Below are positions 11,076 to 21,725 of a DNA stretch of 64,000 nt, piece after piece. Every line of letters begins with the position of its first letter. The stretch's first letter is position 1. The stretch lies in NCBI GenBank assembly GCA_037179335.1, contig JAKZHN010000021.1:186001-250000 (forward strand), written 5' to 3'. Origin of the DNA: Cyclaneusma minus (lineage: Eukaryota; Ascomycota; Leotiomycetes; Marthamycetales; Marthamycetaceae). A program made the position numbers and the translations under genes. The notes under the pieces were generated by a model that saw nothing but the letters and a program-made list of their open reading frames with translations, was not told where the DNA came from and did no database searches.

Positions 11076-12752
11076 TCACTGGTCCGGTGCTTCGCCAACG
11101 GACCTGGCATACCGGCAAGCAGGATAAACCCAAGGATCTCGGTCCTGCAGCCATGCCTCAAATTCCACACCTGCAAGACGGCTTGCTGTTTCCAGCATCC
11201 TAATACCGCCGGCATCGTGGTCCAAAACCTTGTTGTCAGATGTTCCTAAGGTAAATCCGACAACCAAAGCCTTTAACTTCGGAAACAATTCCTGCTTCTT
11301 CCATAGCAGCTCCAAAATTTCGGAGAAATGCATTACCCCGCAGTCGGAAATCCTGAGTTTCGAGGGATTCTGGGATCGCATGGATAATGCGAGGGCGCTT
11401 ACGGAGTTCGGAACGGGTGAGTGCCACCGGCTTATTCCATTGCTGATCATGGGCGGGCCTAACACGAAGGAACTGTCAGTTTCTGAAACAAAATTCACGA
11501 AAGATATTGGGGCGTGTAGGAATCGTTCAGGCAAGTTCTACTTATCTTGCAGTACATACCTCGAGTCACTTCCGTTCAGAAACACACCTGGAACGTCTAA
11601 ATACTTCAGCTGCCTGAAGTTCGTGAAGCTGACGGCATCTGTGTTTTCACGTTTCTCTGGCTCGATTGAATCGTTGTTTTCATCGCGAAGGAAGTCTTTG
11701 CCAATAGTGAGGCTCTCGACTGTCAGCGTAAGGTGTTCAATAGCATCTCGAATAACGTGAGGCGAAAAGTATGTATGGGTGGAACCGAAATTAAAATCAT
11801 CCGCAATTCCTTCTCTGAGACGGTTTTCCGTGTAAGTCAGGCGCTTAAAACCGTCGAACTTTCGCAGGAAAGGTCCAAGAATTCCCGTATGAATGTTGTT
11901 GGCTTCAAGGGAGAGAGACTCGACTTGCTTCTTGATTGGCATTGGAAACGCCGCCTCGATCATTTTTGTTTGCTCCTCGGAGGGGCGATGGCATGCTTGT
12001 ATGAGGCGGAAAGAGTGGACCCGAGGAAGTTGGAAAAGGGAGCCGGCTAAAGAAGCGAAGGAATAACCCTCGAATCCACTTAAAATGGTAACTTCTTCCA
12101 GCATCTGCGACCCTAGATTTGAAGATGAGCCACTCCGCCCAAGGTTCACGATCTTGGCAATGGTCCTGATGAAGCCATAATTCTCGTCGAGGTCTCCGTC
12201 GGGGTCCATACAGTGGTGTAGAATGAGGTGTCGTATGTTGGGTAGGAGTTGAAGTAGTATAGAACCAAATACGAGATATTTACCAGCTTTGAATTGTCTT
12301 AGCCAGTCTTGCTGTATATCCGGATGTGGTTCCACCACAGTCATGGCACGGAGAAGGATAGCTTGAAATTGACGCCGAAAGTCTCAGGTATTTTCTGAGC
12401 GCTTTTTCCAAATGCTCTTAGTAGGGTTACATGGATTTGTGATGACCAAGGTCCGTATTTAGCCCAGTCGCTCGGGCTTCCTTATTAGCATTTCCATGAA
12501 TTGCGCAGTCTTAAATTCGACGTGCTGAAACATTGCCGAGTAAAGGACCGGCTCAGCAATAGAGTTAAAACGGCGCGACACACGCGAGACGCTCCTTATA
12601 GTAAACTCCTTGTGCCTGTATTCCAGATAGTCGGAATAGTTCGAGTACAGTTGGAGTTGGGTGAGGTCGAAAATGCAATGTTCAACCTCGGGATCATGAA
12701 CAAGATGAAAGATCCTCAGAAGAACCTCGTTAGGGCATCCTTCAAGCGACAT
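11076..12752 (-). pseudogene. F-box protein gene with three in-frame stops
   Basis: Read from the ATG at 12752, one reading frame of 559 codons runs without a shift to the stop at 11076. It is broken by TAA at 12461-12459, TGA at 12386-12384 and TAG at 11540-11538. The start is a clear F-box (MSLEGCPNEVLLRIFHL ... VSRVSRRFNSIAEPVLY). Later text is typical of fungal F-box proteins, with leucine-rich stretches such as LLPNIRHLILHHC and FRQLKYLDVPG. Coding sense continues directly across each stop (for example RTLVITNPC after the first, RRQFQAILLRAM after the second). I found no GT donor that would splice out the first two. Each stop can arise by one C-to-T change (CAA, CGA, CAG). A live gene encodes a substrate adaptor of SCF ubiquitin ligases; this copy looks dead. 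Confidence 0.75.
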
Positions 12753-15003
12753 CCTGGGCAGAAATATTGGCAGATGATGGCACAACTGTCCAAAGCCAGA
12801 GTCAGCAAAGAGTACGCAACGATTGAGCGAGCGGCAGGCCAGCGGAGCGGCTACATACCACGATGTAACGCCAAGTTCACAGGATTAAAAAACTCATCCA
12901 ACACGTGAAGTCAGCCAGATGGCAGGAAATAACCACAGATGACAGAACTGTCAGAGAAGTTGGCAAGAGAGTACTGAAATATGAGGGATAAGAGGTCGGG
13001 CCCTTGAAAGAGAGAAGAGAAAGAGAGAAGAGAGAAGAGAAAGCGTGAAGAAGGGAAGAAGAGTAGTCGCCAATTCATGGCGGGGTCGAAACTTTGAAGC
13101 AAGCGACGCAAGTGGGGACGTCGCTGTCAAATGTCAACACATAGCACTAGTGACACTAGAACGAGAGTTAAGCGATACATTGCTGAATAAAAGTGAATAT
13201 CGACATGGAGTACCGAAGTCTGGTATGGACTGAAGGGGTCTGCGATACTAGAATTCGAAGAGAGCCACGTAACCTGGGTGAATCTGAATTAATAAAACTA
13301 GGCCCTCAATTGTCATTAACAAAACGTTATTTGGAATTCCACTCGCCAATCCAATTTGTTCGCTCTTCTCTATCTTATTCCATAATCCCCTTATTTCACC
13401 AACCCCGAGTGACTTATCTCAAAGTGAAAGCGAGTTCCCAAGCTAGTTCGCGGGCAGGGGTTTCATGGCAGCGGGAGAGCGTTTGCGCGAAGCTTATTCT
13501 CTAAAAACCAAACTCGATTTTCCTAAAATATGCTAATGCTCTACCACAGAATATATTCATCGATATACATTGATGCTGTATTTATCCGTAAGCTACCTTA
13601 CCCCACAAGTTAAGCGGACCGTTGACCCGCTCAGCGCCGCCGCTAGCGGCTAGTCCAAATCTGACAGCTTGGCCCTGTCGATCTCCTCTGACCCCCACAC
13701 TTCCCCTCATCCGCATACATCGCTAAACCCGCCACCAAATGGCAAACTGCCATGTCTGGTCTTACTTCCAAACGCCCAACCTTCCGCTACCGAGGTGGTA
13801 GTTCTGGCCCACAACTTTCTAAACACGGCGACAACATCGACCCCTCAGCTCTGGTCCAGTGGTCACCAATTTTAACGTCTCCCCCTGGTTTTGTTCCCCT
13901 GTTCGGCCTATAAGTATAGGCGCTTCTCCCGCCATCTGGATAATGGTAAACAAAATACCAAATTTCCCCTCGCCACCCAGTCGTTCCATCGGATGTATCG
14001 GCTCAGCGTCGTCGGGTCTCGGCATCATCACTTGTCACTTGTCACTCTCCAGCAGTCTTTACGTGCACATATGTATCAAAACGTTTGCGGAATTACACGT
14101 ATTGTTTGCTTCTTCGATACCAGTCCTATATTGTAATGCGGCACGGCGGCACCCTTCCGTTCCGCCTCGTGTTTTTCTTTTCGTACAGCATGCTGCACGA
14201 AATGTGCTTTTAGCCGTTTGTAACGCCAGCCCTATATCCGCTCGATTCCCTGCGATATCGGGTGACGGATAGCCGTTTTCAGGGCACCGTTCAAAAGCCA
14301 AACTAGTATCATGACATTGAAGTACATATCTTGTTGTAGACGCCACGTAGAATCAGGATCGGGATTCGGAATCTGACAATGTTCCCGAACTGACTGGCGC
14401 TAGAAATCGTTTTAAAGAATGAGCTAAAGCTACTACCACGCATGAAACATCGTCCTTGGCTTTGAAATCAAATTCTCTTTTTAAAACTTCACAGTCCAGA
14501 CTCGAGGTTTGCTTCATGTGCATTATGCAGTATGCATAACTGCGTCCTGCAGGGATCTCACATCAACGGACTGGACCCCGAATGGGTCGATATTCAGTGG
14601 GTCCCATGAAGCTCTCCACCCACCCCCTGTCACCCCGTCGATCAATCCCAGTCCGTGACTCGTGGTGCAGAATCTGACATAACATGAACCTTCCGCTTCC
14701 ACTCCAACCTGCTTTCAACATCTTCAATAATATCTCCCGAACTTTTCGGCCTTTCCGAATGCTCTTACTGGTTTCGCTCCCGATATATCCTAGTATCGGC
14801 TAAGAAGTATTCCGGAAAAGGTGCCATCTCATTCATCCGGCAAGCAAACAACCACAGCCGTTCCGACACAGCTCACCGGCCGCCGAGTTTTTTCAAAGAC
14901 TCGGTCGGGGTTCATCCATTCCACCCCATAGTCACCCTCAACATCAACCCATCCATCAAACCCTCCCCCCCACCATCTCATATCCCCAATCCCCCCATCC
15001 ACC
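12753..15003. other. Gene-poor stretch with a purine-rich tract
   Basis: No gene is recognised in 2.2 kb. A GAGAA/GAAGA purine tract lies at about 13001-13065, just upstream of the F-box pseudogene. Short open frames here have no supporting composition or motif. Confidence 0.45.
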
Positions 15004-16684
15004 ATGCCCTCCCCCCTCCTCCTCACCACCATCATCCTAGTCGCCCTCTCAGCCATCCTCTACCAAACCCTCCTCCACCCCCTCATCTTCCACTCCCTCG
15101 GCTACGCCCGCGCCATCTTGCCCTTCCCCTCCTTCAACATCTCGTGCGTCAAGATCGCCGTGCCGGGCCTCGAAGGATGCGAGGATCTGTGGTTGCACGA
15201 ACCGTCCGGCTACCTGTACCTGGCCTGCTCGCAGACGGACGGGCGGGTGCAGTGGAATCCCTCGTGAGTTGTTCCGCGCTGCTGAAAATTTTTCTTTCTT
15301 ATACGCGTCGTTGAAGATCACGCCATTTTTTTTTGTTTCTGGAGGAGATGCGGGGAACGTGAAACGTGAAACCCAGAATGCGAATGAGGGGGATGGTGGG
15401 CGGTTGATGGTGGCGATGGGCGTTAGGGATGACATTGAGAAAAACGAGAAAAGACTGGAATTGGACGGAGGGGAAAGGAAAATGTCACGTGAGATTGATT
15501 GTGTGGTTTTGCTGACTGATAACGGTGATCTAGCATCGATAAATTCAATGCATCGGGTCGGTCTCTGAAAGACAGTATCTACGTCCTCGATACCCATGCC
15601 GAAGGACCCTGGGCCGACCGGGTGCAACCAGTCTCGACAATCGGCTTCGATGGCAACAGGGGAGACGGCACTATGAATCTGGTAACTAATTCCCCTGCAT
15701 CTTCGTACCATCCCCAGTGTTTAGGCTCTGTCATACTAAACACCTCGCAGCACGGCATCGACATCCGCGTCCTCGATGAAGGCAGAGACGGCAAAGCTCC
15801 AACCATCCAACTGGCACTCATCAACCACCGTCCCCTCCAAGATGCCAGCAGCGGGGAGTACCTCGACACCGCCAAGCTCGGCCAAAACTCCACGATCGAA
15901 ATCTTCGAAGCCACTTTAGGTGAACCAAGCATGGTTCACAAGAAGACCTACAAAGACGACGTTATCAAGACGCCCAACGATCTCATCTTCCTAGACGACG
16001 GCGCTTTCGTCTTCACCAACGAGAAGAGCGCAAAAACTGGCTTTGTAACTAGACACCTTCATTCATTATCGTCAATATCAGCTCGTAGAATCTGCAAACT
16101 GACTATATATGAAATATAGAGCCGACATATCGAGGCCATCACCGGCGGTGGCAGCGTAGGCTACTGTGATGCCGAAGGCTGCAAAGTCGCCGCAGAAGGC
16201 TTCTTCACGGCCCCCAACGGCATCACGAAAGGTCTCGACGGACTCATCTACGTCGGCAGTTCCGTGACCGGTGAAGTGCAAGTCCTCGCTTTGCAGCCTG
16301 ACCACTCGCTGGTCAAGATTGCTACGCTCAAAATGCCCTTCCCGGTGGACAACCTCACCACGGATTCCAACGGCGACATCTTTGTTGCAGGATTTCCGCA
16401 CGGCCACGAGTTTTTCACGGCGCTCAAGACGCCGCATGAGATGGTTCCTGCGACGGGTGTCATGAGGATTCGGAAGCAGGGGCAGGAATATGAGATTGAG
16501 AAGATCTTTGAGGATAATGGGAAGACGATGCGGCTGCCGTCTATTACGGCCGCAGTTCACGATCCCAGAAAGGGAAAGCTTTGGGTGGCAGGTATGTGTT
16601 CGAAGTTGCGACATGACTGTTGACAAGTGACTGACGAGATCAGGTTGTATTACACCATACCAAGCAGTTTGCGATGTGAAATAG
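15004..16684 (+). CDS. Paraoxonase/SMP-30-like calcium-dependent esterase or lactonase
   Basis: Five exons (15004-15263, 15534-15681, 15751-16044, 16120-16591, 16644-16684) join in frame to 404 aa. Introns follow GT-AG rules. An N-terminal membrane anchor or signal (LLLTTIILVALSAILYQTLL) precedes a six-bladed propeller of the serum paraoxonase/arylesterase type. Family landmarks are CEDLWLHEPSGYLYLACS, GTMNLHGIDIRV, TPNDLIFLDDG (Asn-Asp calcium/active-site region), APNGITKGLDGLIYVGSS and DNLTTDSNGDIFVAGFP. The family hydrolyses lactones or organophosphate esters; the fungal substrate is not known. The last exon codes only 13 residues (CITPYQAVCDVK), short but in frame. The first intron, at 270 nt, is unusually long for this window. 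Confidence 0.85.
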
Positions 16685-19600
16685 TTTGAGGAGAATTTTG
16701 GAATACGTGGCATCGACGGCTGAGGTCTTGGAAGGATGAGCCATCAGGATGTTTTCGACAGATCTGGGCGAACGATGATGTAAGTCCGTGATGAGGCTGA
16801 GTGCATGAGAGATATATAGTCGTACATGTAAGCGAGAAAAAGAGCCAGCGAATCCATCAAGTCCCGATATTTCCCCATGGCACCCGAGATCGATCTGACA
16901 ACCTATGAGCTAAATCAATCGTTGGCTATAGATGAAACCAGTACTTGGAGAGGACATGTAGGTTCGCAGCTTTTCCTTACTGAACGGAAAAACTCCGCGG
17001 AAATCCATGTTGTGCTTCCCTGCATTTGGCATCGAGGACAAGCACAGAATCAACATGAGCGCCCAAGATTCTCACCATGACTGCTCAAGGCAAAGCAAAG
17101 CCAGTTAAGACTGGATAGTTCCCACACGAGCGGAAGGCTGCGCAAGGCGTTGCACATGGCTTCAATGTTTCAAGTTTCATGGAAACCTGCTGCCGTGGCC
17201 TCCGCACTCGATAATGGAGTGCAGGTCTGTGTCCACTGAACAGCGTCACCTCGAAGAGTCGAAAGAGCAATAGCCGTCTGAAGAAAAAGGGACAAGAACA
17301 GAAACGACGTACGTAGTCGACAATACACAAAAGGATATGTTGTGTATCCAATAACGGATACCGACGACGGGACTTGAAGAATGAAAACACATGGCACCCC
17401 TGGATCTTCAAGGAGACTTACATAAGGTACGCCATTCTCTGATGCAGTTGCCACTTCATTCCTGGACAGACTCCTGAACCAGGATGAGAAGCATATCAGA
17501 ATTGATACAGCGTCAAAATAAGGTCCTAGGCTAGGACGTGTGTCCCAATCCGGCGGGCTTTAGTTGTAACGGGTGGCTGAGTCCTCCCGAGCAGACACAC
17601 CTCGGCAGAGCCCGAGCCCGCAACGAGGCGCAGAGGGCCGAGACCGGGTCGGGAGAATCTGGACCTGTGGATTGCGTCCCAGGTCCGTCGTATATACGAT
17701 TGGCATTGCAGAGTGAATGCACTCCAAGTTCCATAGACAGGCCTGGGGAGGACGGAGTCGCTCAATCGAGTAGATGCGCCGGTGGAGGATGCTCATTGCC
17801 ACACACAATACCCTGTTGGAGTGTGCTCGTGGTATTTGCGCAACCGCACGTTGACAAATAGCCAGATTTTTGGGATCTTTTGGTATTATTGGACGGTTGG
17901 TTATCTGTGAATTCTCCTAGCCTGGTGACATGCCGCGCTCTCAGCTTAGAAAGCCACTACTCAGCAGCAGTCCAAAATGAAAGTGCTTGAGAAGCCAGAA
18001 TGGGTTTTTCGTTAGCGTTAGCGTCTGTCCGGTCGTCGACATCGACCCTTGCTGTGGTCAGATTTCAGCCACTCCTGGGAGATCTGGCAGCACGAAAGGG
18101 GAGTTGATATCTGCCAGAATTCAACATCTCATTCAGCTTGCACTTCCGCAGCACACCGTCAAATGGATGTGTATGGACTCCATGTAAGTCATGGCAAGGC
18201 CGAACTATCGACGTCATCCAACTGGGTGATAAATCTGGATTGCGAAAGGGTCGGAGAAGCCACCAAAGGCGTAGGAGTGATATTTGTGACACAGTTGGTT
18301 CCAAGGCCAACAAAACAGAACTAGTCGACGGCATACATTTCAACTGCCGAAATCGGCACGAACAAAAAGGACCGACACGAGGGCGTCCAGGCGACAAATA
18401 TTGCATGATCTGTCTGTTATCGACCAGCATCTGACAGGATTGGAGAACACTTACACAGCAGAACCCCCGTCCTGTGAAAGTCCATGGTCGTCTCCAAGGT
18501 GCCGCATGCCAGCTCCCTTGCGGGAGCACACGGGTAACCACTGCGCTGGGATCCAAGATTTTCGTCGTCTCCAAGTTACTGGGCTCTCGGCGTTACATTT
18601 CCATCTTTTGGTGGGGCCCTAGCCGCCGTAGCTGAAGACGCCACGAGAGCATCAACCAGACGCGTGGGACGGAGTGTATCGGACGAGGATGGGCGTAGAG
18701 CCAGCTGTGACGATACGCAAGACAGACCGTGCCTTTTTGCCGGCAGAGAAGGGAGATCTGCGCAGGAATTGCTGGAGCCGGCATCGAATGGAAGAGCCAC
18801 CTATCCCAATATGTCTAAGAATAAACGGGATGGCGGATTATCGATCGATAGCAGAGTTGCCAGATGACGAGGGAGGGATATTGGGTGCCGAAGAGACATA
18901 TAGGTCTTTCTGCAATTCGACGCCAACGGAGTCGGTTGCGAGGCTTGGGTCTCAGCCCTGGGATCAGCTCGTGCGGCAGGGCGCCATCTGCAATCTGCAA
19001 CTCGTGAAGAACATGGCAATGCTGCTGCATTCGGTAACGAGCACGGCAGGCGCCCCAGCCAAGTAGACCTTGCGGGACGAGGACTCGAGCAGCCAAGTTG
19101 TCACGGATGGGATTCTTCACGGCTGCTAGCGATGGTGTGCGAGTCCCAGTCGAGGCCACGGGTGACGGCAGACAGTCCTGGCAACAGAGGGGTCTCGAAT
19201 CGACGATCGGCTGGAGAGTGGTCGAGTCACTGGTGGTCGAGTAATAGGTAGGCCATCATGGCAGTCTTCGGGGATGATGCGCTGCGTGCAATACATAGAT
19301 GAAGGGGTTGTGCCAGGGAGGGTTGGGCAAGTGGTGAAGATGGCGCATGCTGTGAGGAGCAAGCTGTGTGGGATCCACTGGGCTCCTTGCCTGCCATGTG
19401 CGTGTCAAGCGGGACTCCACATCTGCGGGAGGGATCCAGCGTCATCACCTGCGCCGGCCAGCCGACGCGCCAGGGCCCAGGTAGCCGACTTAATAAGAGC
19501 CGGGAATAATTTGGGCGCGGTGGAATTGCAGCTGCGAAGGGAGGACTGGTCAATCTTGCGGATTATTGCGCTCTCCAGCTGCTCCATAGTAGGCCTATTA

Positions 19601-20045
19601 TTACCGCCACTACCGAATACACCTAAAATATCTACACGGGAAGGGCCGAGCGAGGCTGGCCGGTGCGCGAGATGGAGAAGGCGACACGCCTCCAATTGAC
19701 CCATGAACACCGTCCGACCAACTCCAACCCGGTCGAGACTTCACCAAGCCACGCTGGGTATAAGTACCGCCTGCCCCGAGTCTAAACAAGAGCACGATGC
19801 CGAACTTGTCCAGTCCGGCTTCCAAGCGCAGCACCCTGAGCACCACCACTTCTAAAAACTCCCGCGAGACAAGCTAAGACTCGGCAACTATCTCCCAATA
19901 GCCTGACATCTCGTGCTGCCCAGCTCCATAGCAGCTGCCTACCGTCCGCTACCATCTGCCATCTACCGTTTCCTGTTCGTTCGGTATTCTGGTTTGTCAA
20001 TGACTGGTTTTCCCTTCAATATTCTTACCGGGCCAGCGGCTAACT
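16685..20045. other. Gene-poor stretch, nothing recognised
   Basis: 3.4 kb on both strands without a protein I can support. Open frames of 60-170 codons occur but overlap one another in several frames and show no family motif. A gene with many short exons could be hidden here. Confidence 0.4.
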
Positions 20046-20771
20046 ATGGCTTTACTACATATACAGCCCGTCATGGCCGGTCCATCCAGAGCTTTCCAGC
20101 AACCTGCTTTCGACGGAATGGCCAATCCGAGTCGCGGCGGCGGAGACAACCCTGAGCCATTCGATATAGTCGAGTGGTATCCGCACTTCGAGAGTTGCCG
20201 CCGTTTCTTCCTCGACCAAGCCCAACACACCGGTCCCGTCCAAGCTCTCGCAGCCTTTGTCAATATCACACTGCCATACCAGCGGCAACCATACCCCGTC
20301 TTATCATCCACATCGGCACCCCCGCGTCCAGTAGGAGGAATGCCACTGCACGCACGCCAAGCTCAGAATCCGCTGGCTGCGGGGGAGAATATGGGCAACC
20401 CCAAGGCCGTCTCGTTAATACCCTACATCCGCCGCTTGGTGGTTACTGGTTTTGATTATCCGGGTGTGCTCCATGGTTTCTTCGGGGATGACTGGGCCAA
20501 AGGCATTGGCCATCACCACGAATGCGAGCGACGCAACTACCTGTTTGCAGCCAAGAGCACAAGCTGGTTAGAAGTCAAGGCAGCATACGACATGACGATA
20601 GACGAGACAGTCCCCTTCCTCAAAGAGCTGCAGAAGCCCACGGAGGCCGAGATCGCAGCGGCTGAGCAGGCATGGAGCGACTGGCTGGCGATGCAGGACT
20701 GGATGATCGGGCCGAGAGCACCCGACGTTGGACCCATGTCTCCAGACATCAAGAGAGAACCCCGAGACTGA
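20046..20771 (+). CDS. Unknown 241-aa protein
   Basis: A single-exon frame from ATG to stop. The protein has a low-complexity N-terminus, then a helical segment EWYPHFESCRRFFLDQAQH. A second well-structured region follows: VSLIPYIRRLVVTGFDYP, then GVLHGFFGDDWAKGIGHHHECERRNYLFAAKS. The acidic C-terminus ends in a possible SUMO-acceptor-like motif, IKREPRD. Composition and codon use look real, and the trailing sequence after the stop is non-coding. I do not recognise the family. An alternative start at 20073 (MAGPSRAF) would remove nine residues. No signal peptide or membrane segment is visible, so a nuclear or cytosolic protein is likely. Confidence 0.65.
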   Translation: MALLHIQPVMAGPSRAFQQPAFDGMANPSRGGGDNPEPFDIVEWYPHFESCRRFFLDQAQHTGPVQALAAFVNITLPYQRQPYPVLSSTSAPPRPVGGMPLHARQAQNPLAAGENMGNPKAVSLIPYIRRLVVTGFDYPGVLHGFFGDDWAKGIGHHHECERRNYLFAAKSTSWLEVKAAYDMTIDETVPFLKELQKPTEAEIAAAEQAWSDWLAMQDWMIGPRAPDVGPMSPDIKREPRD

Positions 20772-21725
20772 GTACTACCTACGCGACCCCATTTTCGCAT
20801 CCCATACCCGTTCCTGGACAACCAAGTGTTGCACGAAGCGAAATGAGAGCGGATATGGACAGATGGCTCGGGACTGTGTGTATTATCACCAATCCCAGCG
20901 TCATGCAGTTGTCGGTTAGAAGGGTCGGCAAGCGAAGCATTACACCCGTCAGATATTGGATCTCTGAGAGGCAGTGAGAAGTCGCTCCGAAACTGGAGGA
21001 TGGACTTCAGACATCAGGGGTACGAAAAAGAGGAGAGGAAGCATGTGTGGAGTTTTGAGTACTTTTCATCCGCGCGGGTATCTATTAGCCGGGGACTGGA
21101 GTACGGTAGTTTGGGATGGCGCCGGCGAGTATAGCACTGGTTCTAGTCAGTGGTCAAGTACATGTACTAGTACGAGCTTTTCCTGTCAGAGTGCAAAAGT
21201 CTTGATATCCCACGTGGGGGTTTGGAGGTGGAGGTTGCGAGCCTGCGAGAGTACTGCAATGAAGCTGCCGCAATGCCAATCTACAGTTTGCCCCTTAATC
21301 GTCTGATCTTATTCGGCCACGTGGCTGTACCGTGTTGTCCTTCGGGACGATGGCGATCATACTGGCGACGATATATACTGATATCATCCAGGTTGACGAA
21401 TTATCAAGGCAAATTGCTTTTGCTCACAGTTATGTTGGTGTATTAAGACGAAAACTGGAACAAGGTGCATGGTACCCTGACCCCTTAGAAGTGTGCCTAG
21501 TCTGGAGATTCCCCAAATTCAGCACGGACCACACATGAGGCGGCTCCCTCTGACACTTGCGGGCCGGCGTCATACCTGTCGATCATCCCAGCCTCTAAGC
21601 TTTTCCCCGAAGACCACCATCTCACCGGTTCAAAAAAATCCGCCGTTTCCCTCTGCGCGCCGTTGCGGAACGACAGACGAAATCGGCGCCTCCTATGATG
21701 AGGTGCGGGCCTCCGTGACGAAGCG
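20772..21725. other. Intergenic, nothing recognised
   Basis: About 950 bases between the unknown gene and Mediator subunit 5. No supported feature; the last 200 bases probably carry the Med5 promoter and leader. Confidence 0.45.

Noticed and set aside
11473..11559. A GTATGT...CAG intron of 87 nt that would remove the third stop of the F-box frame
   Set aside because: It is phase-compatible and could be real, but coding sense also continues straight through. The first two stops have no usable donor, so the gene is broken either way.
13001..13065. Purine tract near 13 kb as a telomere-like or functional repeat
   Set aside because: It is an imperfect GAGAA/GAAGA microsatellite with no telomeric unit.
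13859..14346. Open frames on both strands near 14 kb
   Set aside because: Random-looking composition and mutual overlap; no domain or signal peptide.
18065..18574. 169-codon frame in the 17-20 kb desert
   Set aside because: It overlaps other frames on both strands and has no motif, no hydrophobic or helical pattern and no plausible start context.
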